NCBI GenBank assembly: GCA_009996515.1
Contig: JAACZV010000027.1
Location: 1-48,145, forward strand
Origin: Comamonadaceae bacterium
Lineage (GTDB): Bacteria > Pseudomonadota > Gammaproteobacteria > Burkholderiales > Burkholderiaceae_C
Length of the DNA: 48,145 nucleotides
Reading direction: 5' to 3'
Within the stretch, counting starts at the first letter, position 1, and the number at the start of each line of letters is the position of its first letter. Below the pieces are notes generated by a model. That model was not told the origin of the DNA, did not search any database, and was given only the letters and a program-made list of their open reading frames with translations. A program made the translations under genes and the position numbers. Shown one piece after another: positions 8,445 to 17,059 of the stretch.

Positions 8445-8873
8445 TCAGTTGCCGCGGTAGGTGGAGAAGCCGAAGGGGCTGAGCAGCAGCGGCACGTGGT
8501 AGTGCTGCTTGGCGCTGTCGACCCGGAACACGACCGGGATCTCGGGGAAGAAGCTCGGCTGTTGCTGCCGGGCATAGAACTCGCCCGTGCGGAAGACCAC
8601 GCGGTACTCGCCGGCCGACCACTGGCCCAGCGCGTCGGCGGGCACCAGCGCGCGGATGCGGCCCTGCTCGTCGGTGACGCCGCTGCCCAGGGCCTGCCAT
8701 TGGCCGGCCTCGACGCGGCGCTCCAGGTCGACGCGGATGCCGGGGCTGGGCTGGCCGGTCTGCAGATTCAGCACATGAACGCTCAGCGGGTTCGGATCGG
8801 CGGCCTGCGCGGGCAGGACCAGCCCGGCCAGGCCGGCGGCGAGCAACCAGGGGGCAATGGCGCGAAGAGGCAT
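8445..8873 (-). CDS. hiuH: Exported 5-hydroxyisourate hydrolase / transthyretin-like protein
   Basis: Transthyretin-fold enzyme family that hydrolyses 5-hydroxyisourate in urate breakdown; some family members are periplasmic. The 142-residue protein has a signal peptide (about 1-24, ending AQA), then the HVLNLQTGQPSPGI motif carrying the first catalytic His. A conserved Arg (GRIRAL) and the C-terminal HYHVPLLLSPFGFSTYRGN follow. The family signature ends YRGS, and here it is YRGN. Start ATG 8873 has AAGGAG 8 nt upstream. It lies 27 bp after the HbpS-like gene and is probably co-transcribed with it. No other uricolytic genes are nearby, so a role in oxidative damage response beside the two-component system is plausible but unproven. 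Confidence 0.85.
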   Translation of the reverse strand: MPLRAIAPWLLAAGLAGLVLPAQAADPNPLSVHVLNLQTGQPSPGIRVDLERRVEAGQWQALGSGVTDEQGRIRALVPADALGQWSAGEYRVVFRTGEFYARQQQPSFFPEIPVVFRVDSAKQHYHVPLLLSPFGFSTYRGN

Positions 8874-8900
8874 GTCGGTACTCCTTGGGTCGATGAAAAA

Positions 8901-9374
8901 TCAGGACTGGGGCTTGAGGGCCGCGGCGGCGGCAAGGGCGCAGGCGTGGTCGTTCTCGGGCCCGCCGCCGCCGGCCACGCCGACCCCGCCCACCACGGTC
9001 TGGCCCGGCTTCAGCGGCACGCCGCCGCCCAGCAGCAGCAGCTCGGGCAGGTATTGCAGCGCGGCGGTGTCCGGCTGGCTGCGGGCCTGGCGGCCCAGTG
9101 CCAGCGTGGCCTGCCGGGTCGACAGCGCCGTGAAGGCCTTGCGGCGGGCCGCCTCGAGGTTGTGCGGGCCCACGGCCGGGCCGCGGCTGAGCAGCAAGGT
9201 CTGTCCGCTGCCATCCACGACGGCCACGGCGACCTCGCGGCCCAGGGCCTGGCAGGCCGATCGTGCCGCCGCGGCCAGCTGTTCGGCCGTGACCAGCGTC
9301 AGCTCGGTGTCGGCTTGCGCGCCGCCGGCCAGCCCGGCCGCCAGCATCAGGGAGAGGAGGGGGTGTGAACGCAT
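8901..9374 (-). CDS. Exported GlcG/HbpS-like heme-binding-domain protein
   Basis: A 157-residue protein of the GlcG/HbpS family with a signal peptide (residues 1-21, ending AQA), so it acts outside the cytoplasm. Family hallmarks are LAAAARSACQALGREVAVAVVDGSG near residues 33-57, the RKAFTAL stretch, and the glycine-rich GGVPLKPGQTVVGGVGVAGG near 117-136. HbpS of Streptomyces binds heme and tunes the SenS/SenR two-component system. Here the gene is divergent from a CusRS/HprRS-like two-component system, and the hiuH-like gene follows by 27 bp. The role as a redox or heme accessory sensor is inference. Confidence 0.8.
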   Translation of the reverse strand: MRSHPLLSLMLAAGLAGGAQADTELTLVTAEQLAAAARSACQALGREVAVAVVDGSGQTLLLSRGPAVGPHNLEAARRKAFTALSTRQATLALGRQARSQPDTAALQYLPELLLLGGGVPLKPGQTVVGGVGVAGGGGPENDHACALAAAAALKPQS

Positions 9375-9420
9375 GCCGCCACTTTAGAAATCCGTTGCTG
9401 CCGGGGCGCTGACCACTTGA

Positions 9421-9434
9421 TGACATCTTTGCCA
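9421..9434. promoter_or_regulatory. CusR/CopR-like operator between divergent operons
   Basis: TGACATCTTTGCCA is close to the CusR/CopR box TGACA-A-N2-T-TGTCA (10 of 12 fixed positions by eye). It lies midway between the HbpS-like gene (start 9374) and the response regulator (start 9490), where a shared operator for both directions would be expected. Confidence 0.45.
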
Positions 9435-9489
9435 TCGAGGCCGGCCGGCCACTCAGGCATGCTTGCGGCCTTGATGACGAGGAGATGGC

Positions 9490-10170
9490 TTGCGCATCCT
9501 GGTGGTGGAAGACGAGGCCCGGGCCGGTGACTACCTGAAGCAGGGGCTGGGTGAGGCCGGCTTCGTGGTGGACGTGGCCCGCGACGGCCATACCGGCCTG
9601 CATCTGGCCCTGGAGCAGGCCTACGACCTGATCGTGCTGGACGTGATGCTGCCCGGCCTGGACGGCTGGACGGTGCTGCGCCAGTTGCGGCAGACCGCCG
9701 TGGGTCGGCATGTGCCGGTGCTGTTCCTGAGCGCGCGCGACGCGCTGGCGGACCGCGTGCACGGCCTGGAGCTGGGGGCGGACGACTATCTCGTCAAGCC
9801 CTTCGCGTTCGCCGAGCTGCTGGCGCGCATCCGGACGCTGCTGCGCCGCGGCCCGCCGCGCGAGGACGACGTGCTGGTGCTCGACGACCTGCGGCTGAAC
9901 GTGCCCGCCCGCACCGTGACGCGTGCCGGGCAGCGCCTGACGCTGAGCCCGCGCGAGTTCAACCTGCTGCACCTGCTGATGCGCCGCCAGGGCGAGGTGC
10001 TGTCGCGCAGCGAGATCGCCTCGCAGGTCTGGGACATGAATTTCGACAGCGACACCAATGTCGTGGACGTCGCGATCCGCCGCCTGCGCTTGCGCATCAA
10101 CGACCCGGTGCCCGGGCGGCTGATCCATGCGGTGCGCGGCATGGGCTATGTCTGCGAGCTGCGGGCATGA
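9490..10170 (+). CDS. CusR/HprR-like response regulator
   Basis: OmpR-family regulator of 226 residues. The receiver has Glu7/Asp8, phospho-acceptor Asp51 in [14 protein letters not shown], Ser in LSARD and Lys in [14 protein letters not shown]. The C-terminal winged helix contains [15 protein letters not shown], typical of the CusR/CopR/HprR heavy-metal and redox branch. The start is TTG at 9490, with GAGGAG at 9479-9484 five bases upstream; no ATG in frame gives the conserved [10 protein letters not shown]-terminus. It overlaps the kinase by ATGA. The neighbourhood (divergent hiuH-like gene) mirrors the E. coli hprRS/hiuH arrangement. Confidence 0.92.
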   Translation: MRILVVEDEARAGDYLKQGLGEAGFVVDVARDGHTGLHLALEQAYDLIVLDVMLPGLDGWTVLRQLRQTAVGRHVPVLFLSARDALADRVHGLELGADDYLVKPFAFAELLARIRTLLRRGPPREDDVLVLDDLRLNVPARTVTRAGQRLTLSPREFNLLHLLMRRQGEVLSRSEIASQVWDMNFDSDTNVVDVAIRRLRLRINDPVPGRLIHAVRGMGYVCELRA

Positions 10171-11654
10171 GGCTGCCGCTGTCGCTGGGCTGGCGGCTGG
10201 GCCTGTCGGGGGCGCTGGTCGCGGCGCTGGCCAGCGCGCTGCTGGGCGCCTACCTGTACGGCTCCTTCGAGCAGCAGCTGCTGCGCCGCGACGACGTGCA
10301 GCTGCTCGGCAAGCTGCGCCAGCTGCGCCAGCTGCTGGGCCGCAGCGGCACGCCCGAGCTGCTGCGCGAGCAGGCCGACTACGTGCGCGACACCATGAGC
10401 GGCGAGAGCAACGCGCTCATCGAGATCCATGCCGCGCCCGCGCAGGGCGGCGGCCTGTTGCTGAACATCAATCCGCAGCGGCTGCCTCTGCCCGGCGAGC
10501 GGCCCGTGGACCTGGTGCAGGAGGCCGGGCTGCAGGACATCCGGCACTGGACGACGCCGGACGGCGTGCCGGCGGCCGCCCTGAACGCCTGGGCCCGGCT
10601 CGGCCCCGACCGCGTCGAGATCCGGCTCGCGCGCCTCTACCCGGAGCGCCGTGCGCTGCTGGCCGACTACCGGCTCAGGATCGTGGCCGCCAGCCTCGCC
10701 GCCGGCGGGCTGGCCGCGGTGCTGGTGCTGACGGTGATCTGGCAAGGCCTGGCACCGCTGCGCCGCGTGCGCGCGCAGACCGCGGCCATCGGGCCGCAGA
10801 GCCTGGGCCTGCGCCTGCATGCCGCCGACATGCCCGACGAGCTGCGCCCGCTGGTGGAGGGCGTGAACACCATGCTGGCCCGGCTGGAGCAGGGCTATGC
10901 GCAGCTCAACCAGTTCGCCGCCGACCTCGCGCATGAGCTGCGCACGCCGCTGGCCACGCTGACGGGCCAGAGCCAGGTCATGCTGAGCCGGCCGCGCACC
11001 GAGGCCGAGTACGCGGGGCTGCTGGAGCTGCAGCTGCAGGAGCTGGAGCGGATGGGCCGGCTGGTGGACAGTCTGCTGTTCCTGGCGCGCAGCGAGCATC
11101 AGGCCCTGGCCGGCGCGCTGCGCCGCCAGCCCCTGTCCGCCGCCGAGGAGCTGGCGCGGCAGGCCGACTACTTCTCCGACCTGGCGGATGAGCGCGGCCT
11201 GCGCCTGCAGTGCCGGGGGGATGCCCCGCTTTGGGCCGAGCCGCTGATGCTGCGTCGTGCGCTGGCGAACCTGATCTCCAACGCCTTGCGCCATGCGCGG
11301 CCCGGCAGCGTGATCGAGCTGGCCGCCCGCACCGAGCAAAGCGGCGGCGCGGCGGTTGCGGTGCTGGAGGTGATCAACGAGGGCGAGCCGCTGCCGCCGG
11401 AGGTGATGTCCCGGCTGTTCGATCGCTTCTACCGCGCCGACCCGTCCCGCCAGGGCGATGCCGGTGGCAGCGGCCTGGGATTGGCCATCGTGCGCGCCAT
11501 CCTGGCGCTGCATGGCGGCAGCGCCGAGGTTCGCCAGCCCTCGGCCGGGCAGATCGCCTTCGTGCTGCGCATCCCGGTGGCCGCGGCGGCCCCGGGCGAC
11601 GGCGGGCCGCCGCCCTCCGCAGGTCCGGCGGATGTCGGCCGGCACCCGGAATGA
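10167..11654 (+). CDS. CusS/HprS-like sensor histidine kinase
   Basis: Sensor kinase of 495 residues. TM1 is near residues 10-30, the periplasmic sensor covers about 31-170, TM2 is near 172-192 and a HAMP domain follows. The HisKA motif [12 protein letters not shown] carries phospho-acceptor His256. The ATPase domain has N box [11 protein letters not shown] box DRFYRADPS and G2 [14 protein letters not shown]. The periplasmic part has no Met/His cluster of the kind expected for a copper site, which fits a redox sensor at least as well as a metal sensor. A disordered Pro/Gly/Ala tail of about 25 residues ends the protein. It is coupled to the regulator by ATGA. Confidence 0.9.
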   Translation: MRLPLSLGWRLGLSGALVAALASALLGAYLYGSFEQQLLRRDDVQLLGKLRQLRQLLGRSGTPELLREQADYVRDTMSGESNALIEIHAAPAQGGGLLLNINPQRLPLPGERPVDLVQEAGLQDIRHWTTPDGVPAAALNAWARLGPDRVEIRLARLYPERRALLADYRLRIVAASLAAGGLAAVLVLTVIWQGLAPLRRVRAQTAAIGPQSLGLRLHAADMPDELRPLVEGVNTMLARLEQGYAQLNQFAADLAHELRTPLATLTGQSQVMLSRPRTEAEYAGLLELQLQELERMGRLVDSLLFLARSEHQALAGALRRQPLSAAEELARQADYFSDLADERGLRLQCRGDAPLWAEPLMLRRALANLISNALRHARPGSVIELAARTEQSGGAAVAVLEVINEGEPLPPEVMSRLFDRFYRADPSRQGDAGGSGLGLAIVRAILALHGGSAEVRQPSAGQIAFVLRIPVAAAAPGDGGPPPSAGPADVGRHPE

Positions 11655-11848
11655 CGGCGGCGCTGCGACGGGCGTGGCGTGAACAGGCCTGGGTAGCCGG
11701 GCCGGCCTGTCGCACCCGCAGCATGGCAACACCGGCCCCGTGCAGCATCCATCGCGTCGGCGGCCCGGCGCGCGTTCTGCTCATGCAGCACCGGCCGGCC
11801 CTGGTGCGGCCATGGACCGGGACGAGGAGCCGGGCGCGCTGCCTGGCC

Positions 11849-11875
11849 GCGGCTTGCGATTTCTCACAAAGCCGC
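11849..11875. repeat. Inverted repeat upstream of phosphoribosyltransferase
   Basis: Perfect 7-bp arms GCGGCTT (11849-11855) and AAGCCGC (11869-11875) flank 13 bp rich in A/T. It lies 43 bp before the next start codon, so it could be an operator or an mRNA hairpin. There is no T-run, so it is not a terminator. Confidence 0.35.
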
Positions 11876-11918
11876 AGCGCGTTTGCGATCACCGTGGCGG
11901 GGCATGCAGGGGATTGTC

Positions 11919-12593
11919 ATGGGAATGCGCTTCGAGAATCGGATGGATGCCGGAGAGCGGCTGGCGGCGCGGCTGGTGGGCCGGGGCCTCGAGCAGCAGC
12001 GTCTGGTCGTGCTGGCCCTGCCGCGCGGGGGCGTGCCGGTGGCCTTCGAGGTGGCCCGGGCGCTGGCCGCGCCGCTGGACCTGGTCCTGGTGCGCAAGAT
12101 CGGCGCGCCCGGGCAACCCGAGCTGGCCGTGGCGGCGCTCGCCGACGGGCCGGAGCCGGTGCTGGAGATCGACGAGAGCACGCTGGCGGCGACCGGCACG
12201 TCCCGGGCCTACGTGGACCGGCAACTGGCCGGCGAGATGCAGGAGATCGAACGCCGCCGCCGCGCCTACCTGGAGGGGCGCAGGCCGGAGGAGCTCGGCG
12301 GCCGCACGGCCATCCTCGTCGATGACGGCATCGCCACCAGCACGACGGTGCGCGCGGCGATCCGCTCGGTGCGGGCGCGCCGGCCGCATCGCATCGTGCT
12401 CGCCGTGCCGGTGGCGCCGGCCTCGGTGCTGCCCGCCTTGCGCACGCTGGTGGACGAGCTGGTCTGCCTGTATGCGCCGCAGGACTTCGGCGCCGTCGGG
12501 CGCCACTATGTGGAGTTCGGGCAGACCGGCGACGAGGAGGTGGTGCGCCTGCTGAGGCAATCCCGCTTGGGGGATGCGCGGCGCTCCGGCTGA
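11919..12593 (+). CDS. Stress-island phosphoribosyltransferase
   Basis: Type I phosphoribosyltransferase-fold protein of 224 residues. The PRPP-binding loop is AILVDDGIATSTTVRAAI, with the acidic pair Asp135/Asp136. N-terminal LALPRGGVPVAFEVARAL (about 31-48) and VRKIGAPGQPELAVAAL (about 58-74) match the subgroup encoded beside universal stress proteins in many proteobacteria. Its base substrate is unknown. Start ATG 11919 follows an AGGGG Shine-Dalgarno; ATG 11925 is an alternative. It stands first in the stress island, 120 bp before a Usp gene that has its own FNR-like promoter. Confidence 0.8.
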   Translation: MGMRFENRMDAGERLAARLVGRGLEQQRLVVLALPRGGVPVAFEVARALAAPLDLVLVRKIGAPGQPELAVAALADGPEPVLEIDESTLAATGTSRAYVDRQLAGEMQEIERRRRAYLEGRRPEELGGRTAILVDDGIATSTTVRAAIRSVRARRPHRIVLAVPVAPASVLPALRTLVDELVCLYAPQDFGAVGRHYVEFGQTGDEEVVRLLRQSRLGDARRSG

Positions 12594-12635
12594 AGCTGCG
12601 GTTCGCTGCCGCAGCGCGTCCGGTCGGTAGCGATC

Positions 12636-12649
12636 TTGCGCAGGATCAA
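12636..12649 (+). promoter_or_regulatory. FNR/NnrR-like box, Usp promoter (site C)
   Basis: TTGCGCAGGATCAA has a TTGCG left half (NnrR type) and an ATCAA right half (FNR/DNR type) around N4. A -10-like TAGCGT lies at 12672-12677, 22 bp further, placing the box near -41.5 of the Usp gene that starts at 12714. Confidence 0.65.
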
Positions 12650-12713
12650 CGCGAGCACGGCGCCGGCGGTTTAGCGTGAGGCCGCAGGCATGGGTGTCCC
12701 ACGGAGGTTTTCT

Positions 12714-13160
12714 ATGTACCAGCGCATCCTCGTTCCCACGGACGGCAGCTCGACGGCCGAGAAAGGCCTGACCGAAGCGATCGCGCTCGCCAGGCTGACC
12801 GGCGGGCAGATCCGGCTCGTCCACATCATCGATGCCATGCCGGTGGCCGTCGGGGCGGACGGCCTGGCCGGCTATGCCGGCGAGATCCTGCCGCTGCTGC
12901 GCGATGCCGGGCAGCAGATTCTGGCCGCGGCGCGCCAGCGCGTCGTGGCGGCCGGCGTGGCCGTGGATGTGACGCTGCGCGAGATGCTGGCGGGGCGGGT
13001 CTTCGAGCAGGTGCTGGAGGAGGCCGACGCCTGGAAGGCCGATCTCATCGTCATCGGCACCCACGGCCGGCGCGGCGTGCGCAGGATGTTCCTCGGCAGC
13101 GATGCGGAGCAGATCCTGCGCTCCGCCTCGGTCCCGGTGCTGCTGGTGCGGGGGGCGTGA
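12714..13160 (+). CDS. Universal stress protein (UspA family, ATP-binding type)
   Basis: Single-domain universal stress protein of 148 residues. The N-terminal strand RILVPTDGSSTAEKGL is typical. The C-terminal GTHGRRGVRRMFLGSDAE contains the G-x2-G-x9-G(S) ATP-binding motif, so it should bind nucleotide. The start is ATG 12714 with GGAGG 6 nt upstream, not the in-frame ATG at 12690. It is transcribed from an FNR-like promoter and converges on the acyl-CoA synthetase gene. Small Usp proteins of this sort aid survival under oxygen or energy limitation. Confidence 0.92.
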   Translation: MYQRILVPTDGSSTAEKGLTEAIALARLTGGQIRLVHIIDAMPVAVGADGLAGYAGEILPLLRDAGQQILAAARQRVVAAGVAVDVTLREMLAGRVFEQVLEEADAWKADLIVIGTHGRRGVRRMFLGSDAEQILRSASVPVLLVRGA

Positions 13161-13197
13161 GCGGCGGCTGCGCCTGGCCTGCCAGGCGCGCGCGACG

Positions 13198-15867
13198 CTA
13201 GGCGGTGGGCACGACGTCGCGGCTGACGATCAGCATCTCCGAGGGCTGACCGTCATCGGGGCGGCTCGAGAACCCCATCGCGCTGGCCAGGCCCAGCATG
13301 GCGCGGTTCTCGCGCAGCACATAGCCCACCAGGCGACGCGTGCCCCGCGCGGCGGCATGCTCGATCAGCGCCTGCATCAGCAGCTTGCCCAGGCCCTGCC
13401 GCTTGCGGTCGCTGCGCACCATGACGGCGAACTCCGCCTCCACGTTGTCGGGGTCGCGCACGAGGCGGCCCACCCCCAGCGTGCGCGGGCCGCCGGGGGC
13501 CTGGGGGTCGACGAGGATGAAGGCCATCTCCCGCTCGTAGTCGATCTGGGTCAGCCGGGCGATCTGGTCGTGCGACAGCGCGTGCGGCGCGGCGAAGAAG
13601 CGGGTGCGCAGATCCTGCGCGTCGGCCGACTCCAGGAACTCACGATGCAAGGCCTCGTCCTCCGGCCGGATGGGCCGCAGGATCAGGCGCGACCCCTGCC
13701 AGCTCAGGCTGCGCTCCAGTTCGGCGGGATAGGGCCGGATCGCGAAACGGCCGGCACCGGCCGCCGGCTCGGCCGACAGGCGCACGCGGGCGTCCAGCGC
13801 CAGCGCGCCCTGTTCGTCGACCCAGAGCGGGTTGACGTCCAGTTCCGCCAGCTGCGGCAGCTCGGCCAGCATGCGGGCGACGGCGATCAGCACGTCGCAC
13901 AGCGCGGTCAGGCAGGCCGGCGGATGGTCGCGGTAGCCGGCGAGCAGCCTGGCCGCGCGCGTGCGCGCTATGAGTTCCAGCGCCAGCGCCCGATTCAAGG
14001 GCGGCAGCGCGACGGCACGATCGCCGAGCACCTCCGCGGCCGTGCCGCCCTGGCCGAACACCAGCACCGGGCCGAAGACCGGGTCCAGCTGGGTGCCGAC
14101 GAAGAGCTCCTGCGCATGCGGGCGGCTCACCATGGCCTGCACGCTGAAGCCCTCGATGCGGGCCGCGACACGGACGGTGCGCAGCTTCTCGAGCATGTCG
14201 TGGGCGGCCGCGCGCACAGCGTCCTCGCCCGCCAGGCCCAGCCGCACGCCCCCGGCCTCCGATTTCTGGTGGATGTCCTGGGAAATGATCTTCAGGACGA
14301 CGGGCCCGCCGATCTCGCGCGCCGCCTCGGCCGCGGCCTGGGCGGTCGGCGCGGTGCGCCGCGTCGCGACGACGGGAATGCCGAAGGCGGCCAGCAGCGC
14401 CTTCGCGTCGATCTCGTCCAGCCAGGGCCGGCCCGCCGCCAGCGCCGCGTCCACGATGCCGCGGGCGCGCTGGAGATCGGGCTCGGCGAGGGCGCTGGCC
14501 GACGGCGTCTCCCGCAGCGTCGCCTGGTTGCGCCGGTAGTCCCGCATCAGCGCGAAGGCGCGCACGGCGTCTTCCGGCGTGCCGAAGTCGGCGCTGCCGG
14601 CGTCCTCGAAGAGCCGGCGTGCCTCGGCCACCGACTCGCCGCCCAGCCAGCAGCTCATCAGCCGTCCGCGGTGGCCCGCGATCAGCGGCGCGCAGGCCTG
14701 GGCGATCTCGCGGCTGGGGACGATGGCGGTCGGCGCATGGACGAACAGCAGCGCCCCGGCCTGCGGCGCCTGGAGCAGCGGCGCGAGCACCTCGGCATAG
14801 CGCCGGGCCGGCGCGTCGCCGCCGATGTCTATGGGGTTGGCATGCGGCCAGGTGGCCGGCAGCACCTGGTTGAGCGAGCGCATCAGCGCCTCACCGGGGC
14901 GGGCCAGTGCCACCCCCAGGCTGGACGCGGCGTCCGCCACCATGACGCCGGCGCCGCCGCAGTTGGTCAGCACCATCAGCTCCGTGCTGTGGTTGTCGCG
15001 GAAGCGGGCCAGCGTCTGGGCCGCGATGAAGAGCTCCTTGAGGGTGTCCACCCTCAGCATGCCGGCGCGGCGTATGGCCGCGTCGAAGACGGCGTCCTCG
15101 CCGGGCAGGGCACCGCTGTGGGCGCTGGCGGCCCGCTTGCCCGCCGGGCCGCGGCCGGCCTTGACGACGATGACCGGCTTGACCCGCGCCGCCAGCCGCG
15201 CCGCGGACATGAACTTGCGCGGCGAGGTGATGGACTCGAGGTAGAGCAGGATTGCGCGCGTGTGCTGGTCGGCGGCGAGGTGGTCCAGCAGGTCGCCGAT
15301 GTCCACATCGATGCGCTCGCCCAGCGAGACCAGGTGGGAGAAGCCGATGTGCTCGGTGTTCGCCCAGTCGACCAGGGCCGACAGCAGGGCGCCGGACTGC
15401 GACACGAGCGCGAGGTCGCCGGGGAGGGCGTTCGCCTGCGTGAAGCTCGCGTTCAGGCCGAGCCGGGGGCACAGCAGGCCGATGCAGTTGGGGCCGATCA
15501 GCCTGAGGGTGTGAGGCCTGGCGGCATCGAGGGCGGCCTGTTTCTGCAGCGGCGACAGGCCGGCGGTGATGATGATGACGGCGCGCGTGCCACGCGCGCC
15601 CAACGCCGCCACCAGCGGCGCGATGGTGGCGGGAGGCGTGCACAGCACGGCCAGGTCCGGCACGAAGGGCAGGTCGGCGGCGCTCGCGTAGCAGGCCACG
15701 CCGTCGAGAGTCTGCAGCCGGGGATTGACCGGCGCCGCGCTGCCCTGGAAGCCCGCCGCGACGAGATTGCGCCAGACCGTGCTGCCCACGCGCCCGGGCT
15801 TGTCCGAGGCGCCGAAGACGGCAACAGACTGGGGGGTCAGCAGGCGATCGAGATGGCGCTGCGTCAT
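13198..15867 (-). CDS. ADP-forming acyl-CoA synthetase fused to GNAT acetyltransferase (Pat-like)
   Basis: A protein of 889 residues. The N-terminal CoA-binding domain starts SVAVFGASDKPGRVGSTV (about 14-31). A succinyl-CoA-ligase-like flavodoxin domain carries the phospho-His loop SAHSGALPG with His250. An ATP-grasp domain spans about 480-690, and a C-terminal GNAT domain (about 720-885) has the acetyl-CoA loop RSDRKRQGLGKLL. This is the architecture of the protein lysine acetyltransferases Pat/YfiQ, in which the synthetase part is often regulatory. Retention of His250 leaves open that it also makes acetyl-CoA or ATP. It lies 48 bp downstream of the alcohol dehydrogenase and shares its FNR-like promoter. 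AGAGGA precedes the ATG. Confidence 0.88.
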   Translation of the reverse strand: MTQRHLDRLLTPQSVAVFGASDKPGRVGSTVWRNLVAAGFQGSAAPVNPRLQTLDGVACYASAADLPFVPDLAVLCTPPATIAPLVAALGARGTRAVIIITAGLSPLQKQAALDAARPHTLRLIGPNCIGLLCPRLGLNASFTQANALPGDLALVSQSGALLSALVDWANTEHIGFSHLVSLGERIDVDIGDLLDHLAADQHTRAILLYLESITSPRKFMSAARLAARVKPVIVVKAGRGPAGKRAASAHSGALPGEDAVFDAAIRRAGMLRVDTLKELFIAAQTLARFRDNHSTELMVLTNCGGAGVMVADAASSLGVALARPGEALMRSLNQVLPATWPHANPIDIGGDAPARRYAEVLAPLLQAPQAGALLFVHAPTAIVPSREIAQACAPLIAGHRGRLMSCWLGGESVAEARRLFEDAGSADFGTPEDAVRAFALMRDYRRNQATLRETPSASALAEPDLQRARGIVDAALAAGRPWLDEIDAKALLAAFGIPVVATRRTAPTAQAAAEAAREIGGPVVLKIISQDIHQKSEAGGVRLGLAGEDAVRAAAHDMLEKLRTVRVAARIEGFSVQAMVSRPHAQELFVGTQLDPVFGPVLVFGQGGTAAEVLGDRAVALPPLNRALALELIARTRAARLLAGYRDHPPACLTALCDVLIAVARMLAELPQLAELDVNPLWVDEQGALALDARVRLSAEPAAGAGRFAIRPYPAELERSLSWQGSRLILRPIRPEDEALHREFLESADAQDLRTRFFAAPHALSHDQIARLTQIDYEREMAFILVDPQAPGGPRTLGVGRLVRDPDNVEAEFAVMVRSDRKRQGLGKLLMQALIEHAAARGTRRLVGYVLRENRAMLGLASAMGFSSRPDDGQPSEMLIVSRDVVPTA

Positions 15868-15915
15868 GGGTCCATCCTCTCCAGGGGGGCAGGCGCGGAC
15901 ATGGCCTGGCGTCGG

Positions 15916-16917
15916 TCAGGGCAGGAGCACGGCGGCGCCGTTGACCTCGCCGGCGCGCAGCGCGGCGACGGCGGCGTTGGCGTCGCGCAGGGCATAGGTC
16001 TGGGTGTGGGCGCGCAGCCCCAGTGCATCGGCGACGCGCAGGAATTCCAGGCCGTCGCGCCGCTGCAGGTTGGCCACCGAGGACAGGCGCCGCTCCTCCC
16101 ACAGCAGCCGGTAGGGGAAGGACGGGATGTCGCTCATGTGGATGCCGCCGCAGACCACCGCGCCGCCCTTGCGCACCGCGCGCAGCGCCTGCGGCACCAG
16201 CTCGCCGGCCGGTGCGAACAGGATGGCGCCGTCCAGCGGCTGCGGCGGCGCCTCGTCGGAACCGCCGGCCCAGGCCGCGCCCAGCGTGCGCGCAAAGGCC
16301 TGGGCCGACAGGTCGCCCGGCCGGGTGAAGGCATGGACCGTGCGCCCCTGGGCGCAGGCCACCTGGGCGATGAGGTGGGCCGCCGCGCCGAAGCCGTACA
16401 GGCCCAGCGTGCGGACGTCCTCGCCCAGGGCCCGCAGCGCGCGCCAGCCGATCAGGCCGGCGCACAGCAGCGGCGCCGTGTGCGCCGGGGCCGCCGCCTG
16501 GGCCGGGCTCAGCGGCAGGCAGAACGCGGCGTCGGCCAGCGTGTGGGAGGCGAACCCGCCGTCCCGGGTGCAACCCGTGAACTCGGGCCGGTCGCACAGG
16601 TTCTCCTGACCGGCTGCGCAGTAGCGGCAGCCGCCGCAGCTCCGGCCCAGCCAGGGCAGGCCGACGACCTGCCCCGGGCGCAGCGCCACGGCGCCCGACC
16701 CGACGGCCTCGACCACGCCGACGATCTCGTGCCCGGGCACGACCGGGTAATGCGCTTGCGGAAGTTCGCCGTCGATGAGGTGCAGGTCGGTGCGGCAGAC
16801 CGCGCAGGCCAGCACGCGCAGCCGCGCCTCGCCCGCGGCCGGAGCCGGCAGGGGGCGCTCCTGCCACTGCAGCGCTGCGCGCGGCCGCTGCAGGACCATG
16901 GCATGCATGTCGGACAT
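15916..16917 (-). CDS. Zinc-dependent alcohol dehydrogenase
   Basis: Medium-chain, zinc-containing alcohol dehydrogenase of 333 residues. Catalytic zinc ligands are in CAVCRTDLH and GHE, and the structural zinc site is the four-cysteine CGGCRYCAAGQENLC. The nucleotide-binding fold follows GLYGFGAAAHLIAQVA. It should interconvert alcohols and aldehydes with NAD(H), as in fermentative redox disposal. An in-frame ATG at 16965 exists, but the predicted promoter -10 (16950-16955) would fall inside that extension. Start 16917 (MSDMHAM) is therefore preferred; 16908 is also possible. It is the first gene of an operon with the Pat-like gene and is divergent from two Usp genes. Confidence 0.85.
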   Translation of the reverse strand: MSDMHAMVLQRPRAALQWQERPLPAPAAGEARLRVLACAVCRTDLHLIDGELPQAHYPVVPGHEIVGVVEAVGSGAVALRPGQVVGLPWLGRSCGGCRYCAAGQENLCDRPEFTGCTRDGGFASHTLADAAFCLPLSPAQAAAPAHTAPLLCAGLIGWRALRALGEDVRTLGLYGFGAAAHLIAQVACAQGRTVHAFTRPGDLSAQAFARTLGAAWAGGSDEAPPQPLDGAILFAPAGELVPQALRAVRKGGAVVCGGIHMSDIPSFPYRLLWEERRLSSVANLQRRDGLEFLRVADALGLRAHTQTYALRDANAAVAALRAGEVNGAAVLLP

Positions 16918-16976
16918 GGCGAGTTGGCGCTGGCTCGGGGGTTGCCGGGATTCTTGCGCGGCCACCGCCGCCGGGA

Positions 16977-16990
16977 TTGATCCATCGCAA
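16977..16990. promoter_or_regulatory. FNR/NnrR-like box shared by divergent operons (site E)
   Basis: TTGATCCATCGCAA combines a perfect FNR left half with a CGCAA right half. On the minus strand, AAGAAT (16950-16955) lies 21 bp away as a -10 for the alcohol dehydrogenase operon. On the plus strand a weaker CAGCAT (17013-17018) is at nearly the same spacing for the Usp pair. Confidence 0.65.
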
Positions 16991-17059
16991 GCCGGGCCGA
17001 CGCGCGCGCCAGCAGCATGCGGGCATCAGGTCTGCCGTTCATCGGCCAGGAGCCCGCCC

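Noticed and set aside
9470-9486. TTGATGACGAGG and TTGATGACATC as further FNR boxes
   Set aside because: Only the left half-site matches. The second half is absent, and the distance to the start codon does not fit a class II promoter.
13102-16980. Long open frame (1292 codons) on the plus strand
   Set aside because: It is antisense to the acetyltransferase and alcohol dehydrogenase genes, which have intact motifs and ribosome binding sites. The plus reading has none.
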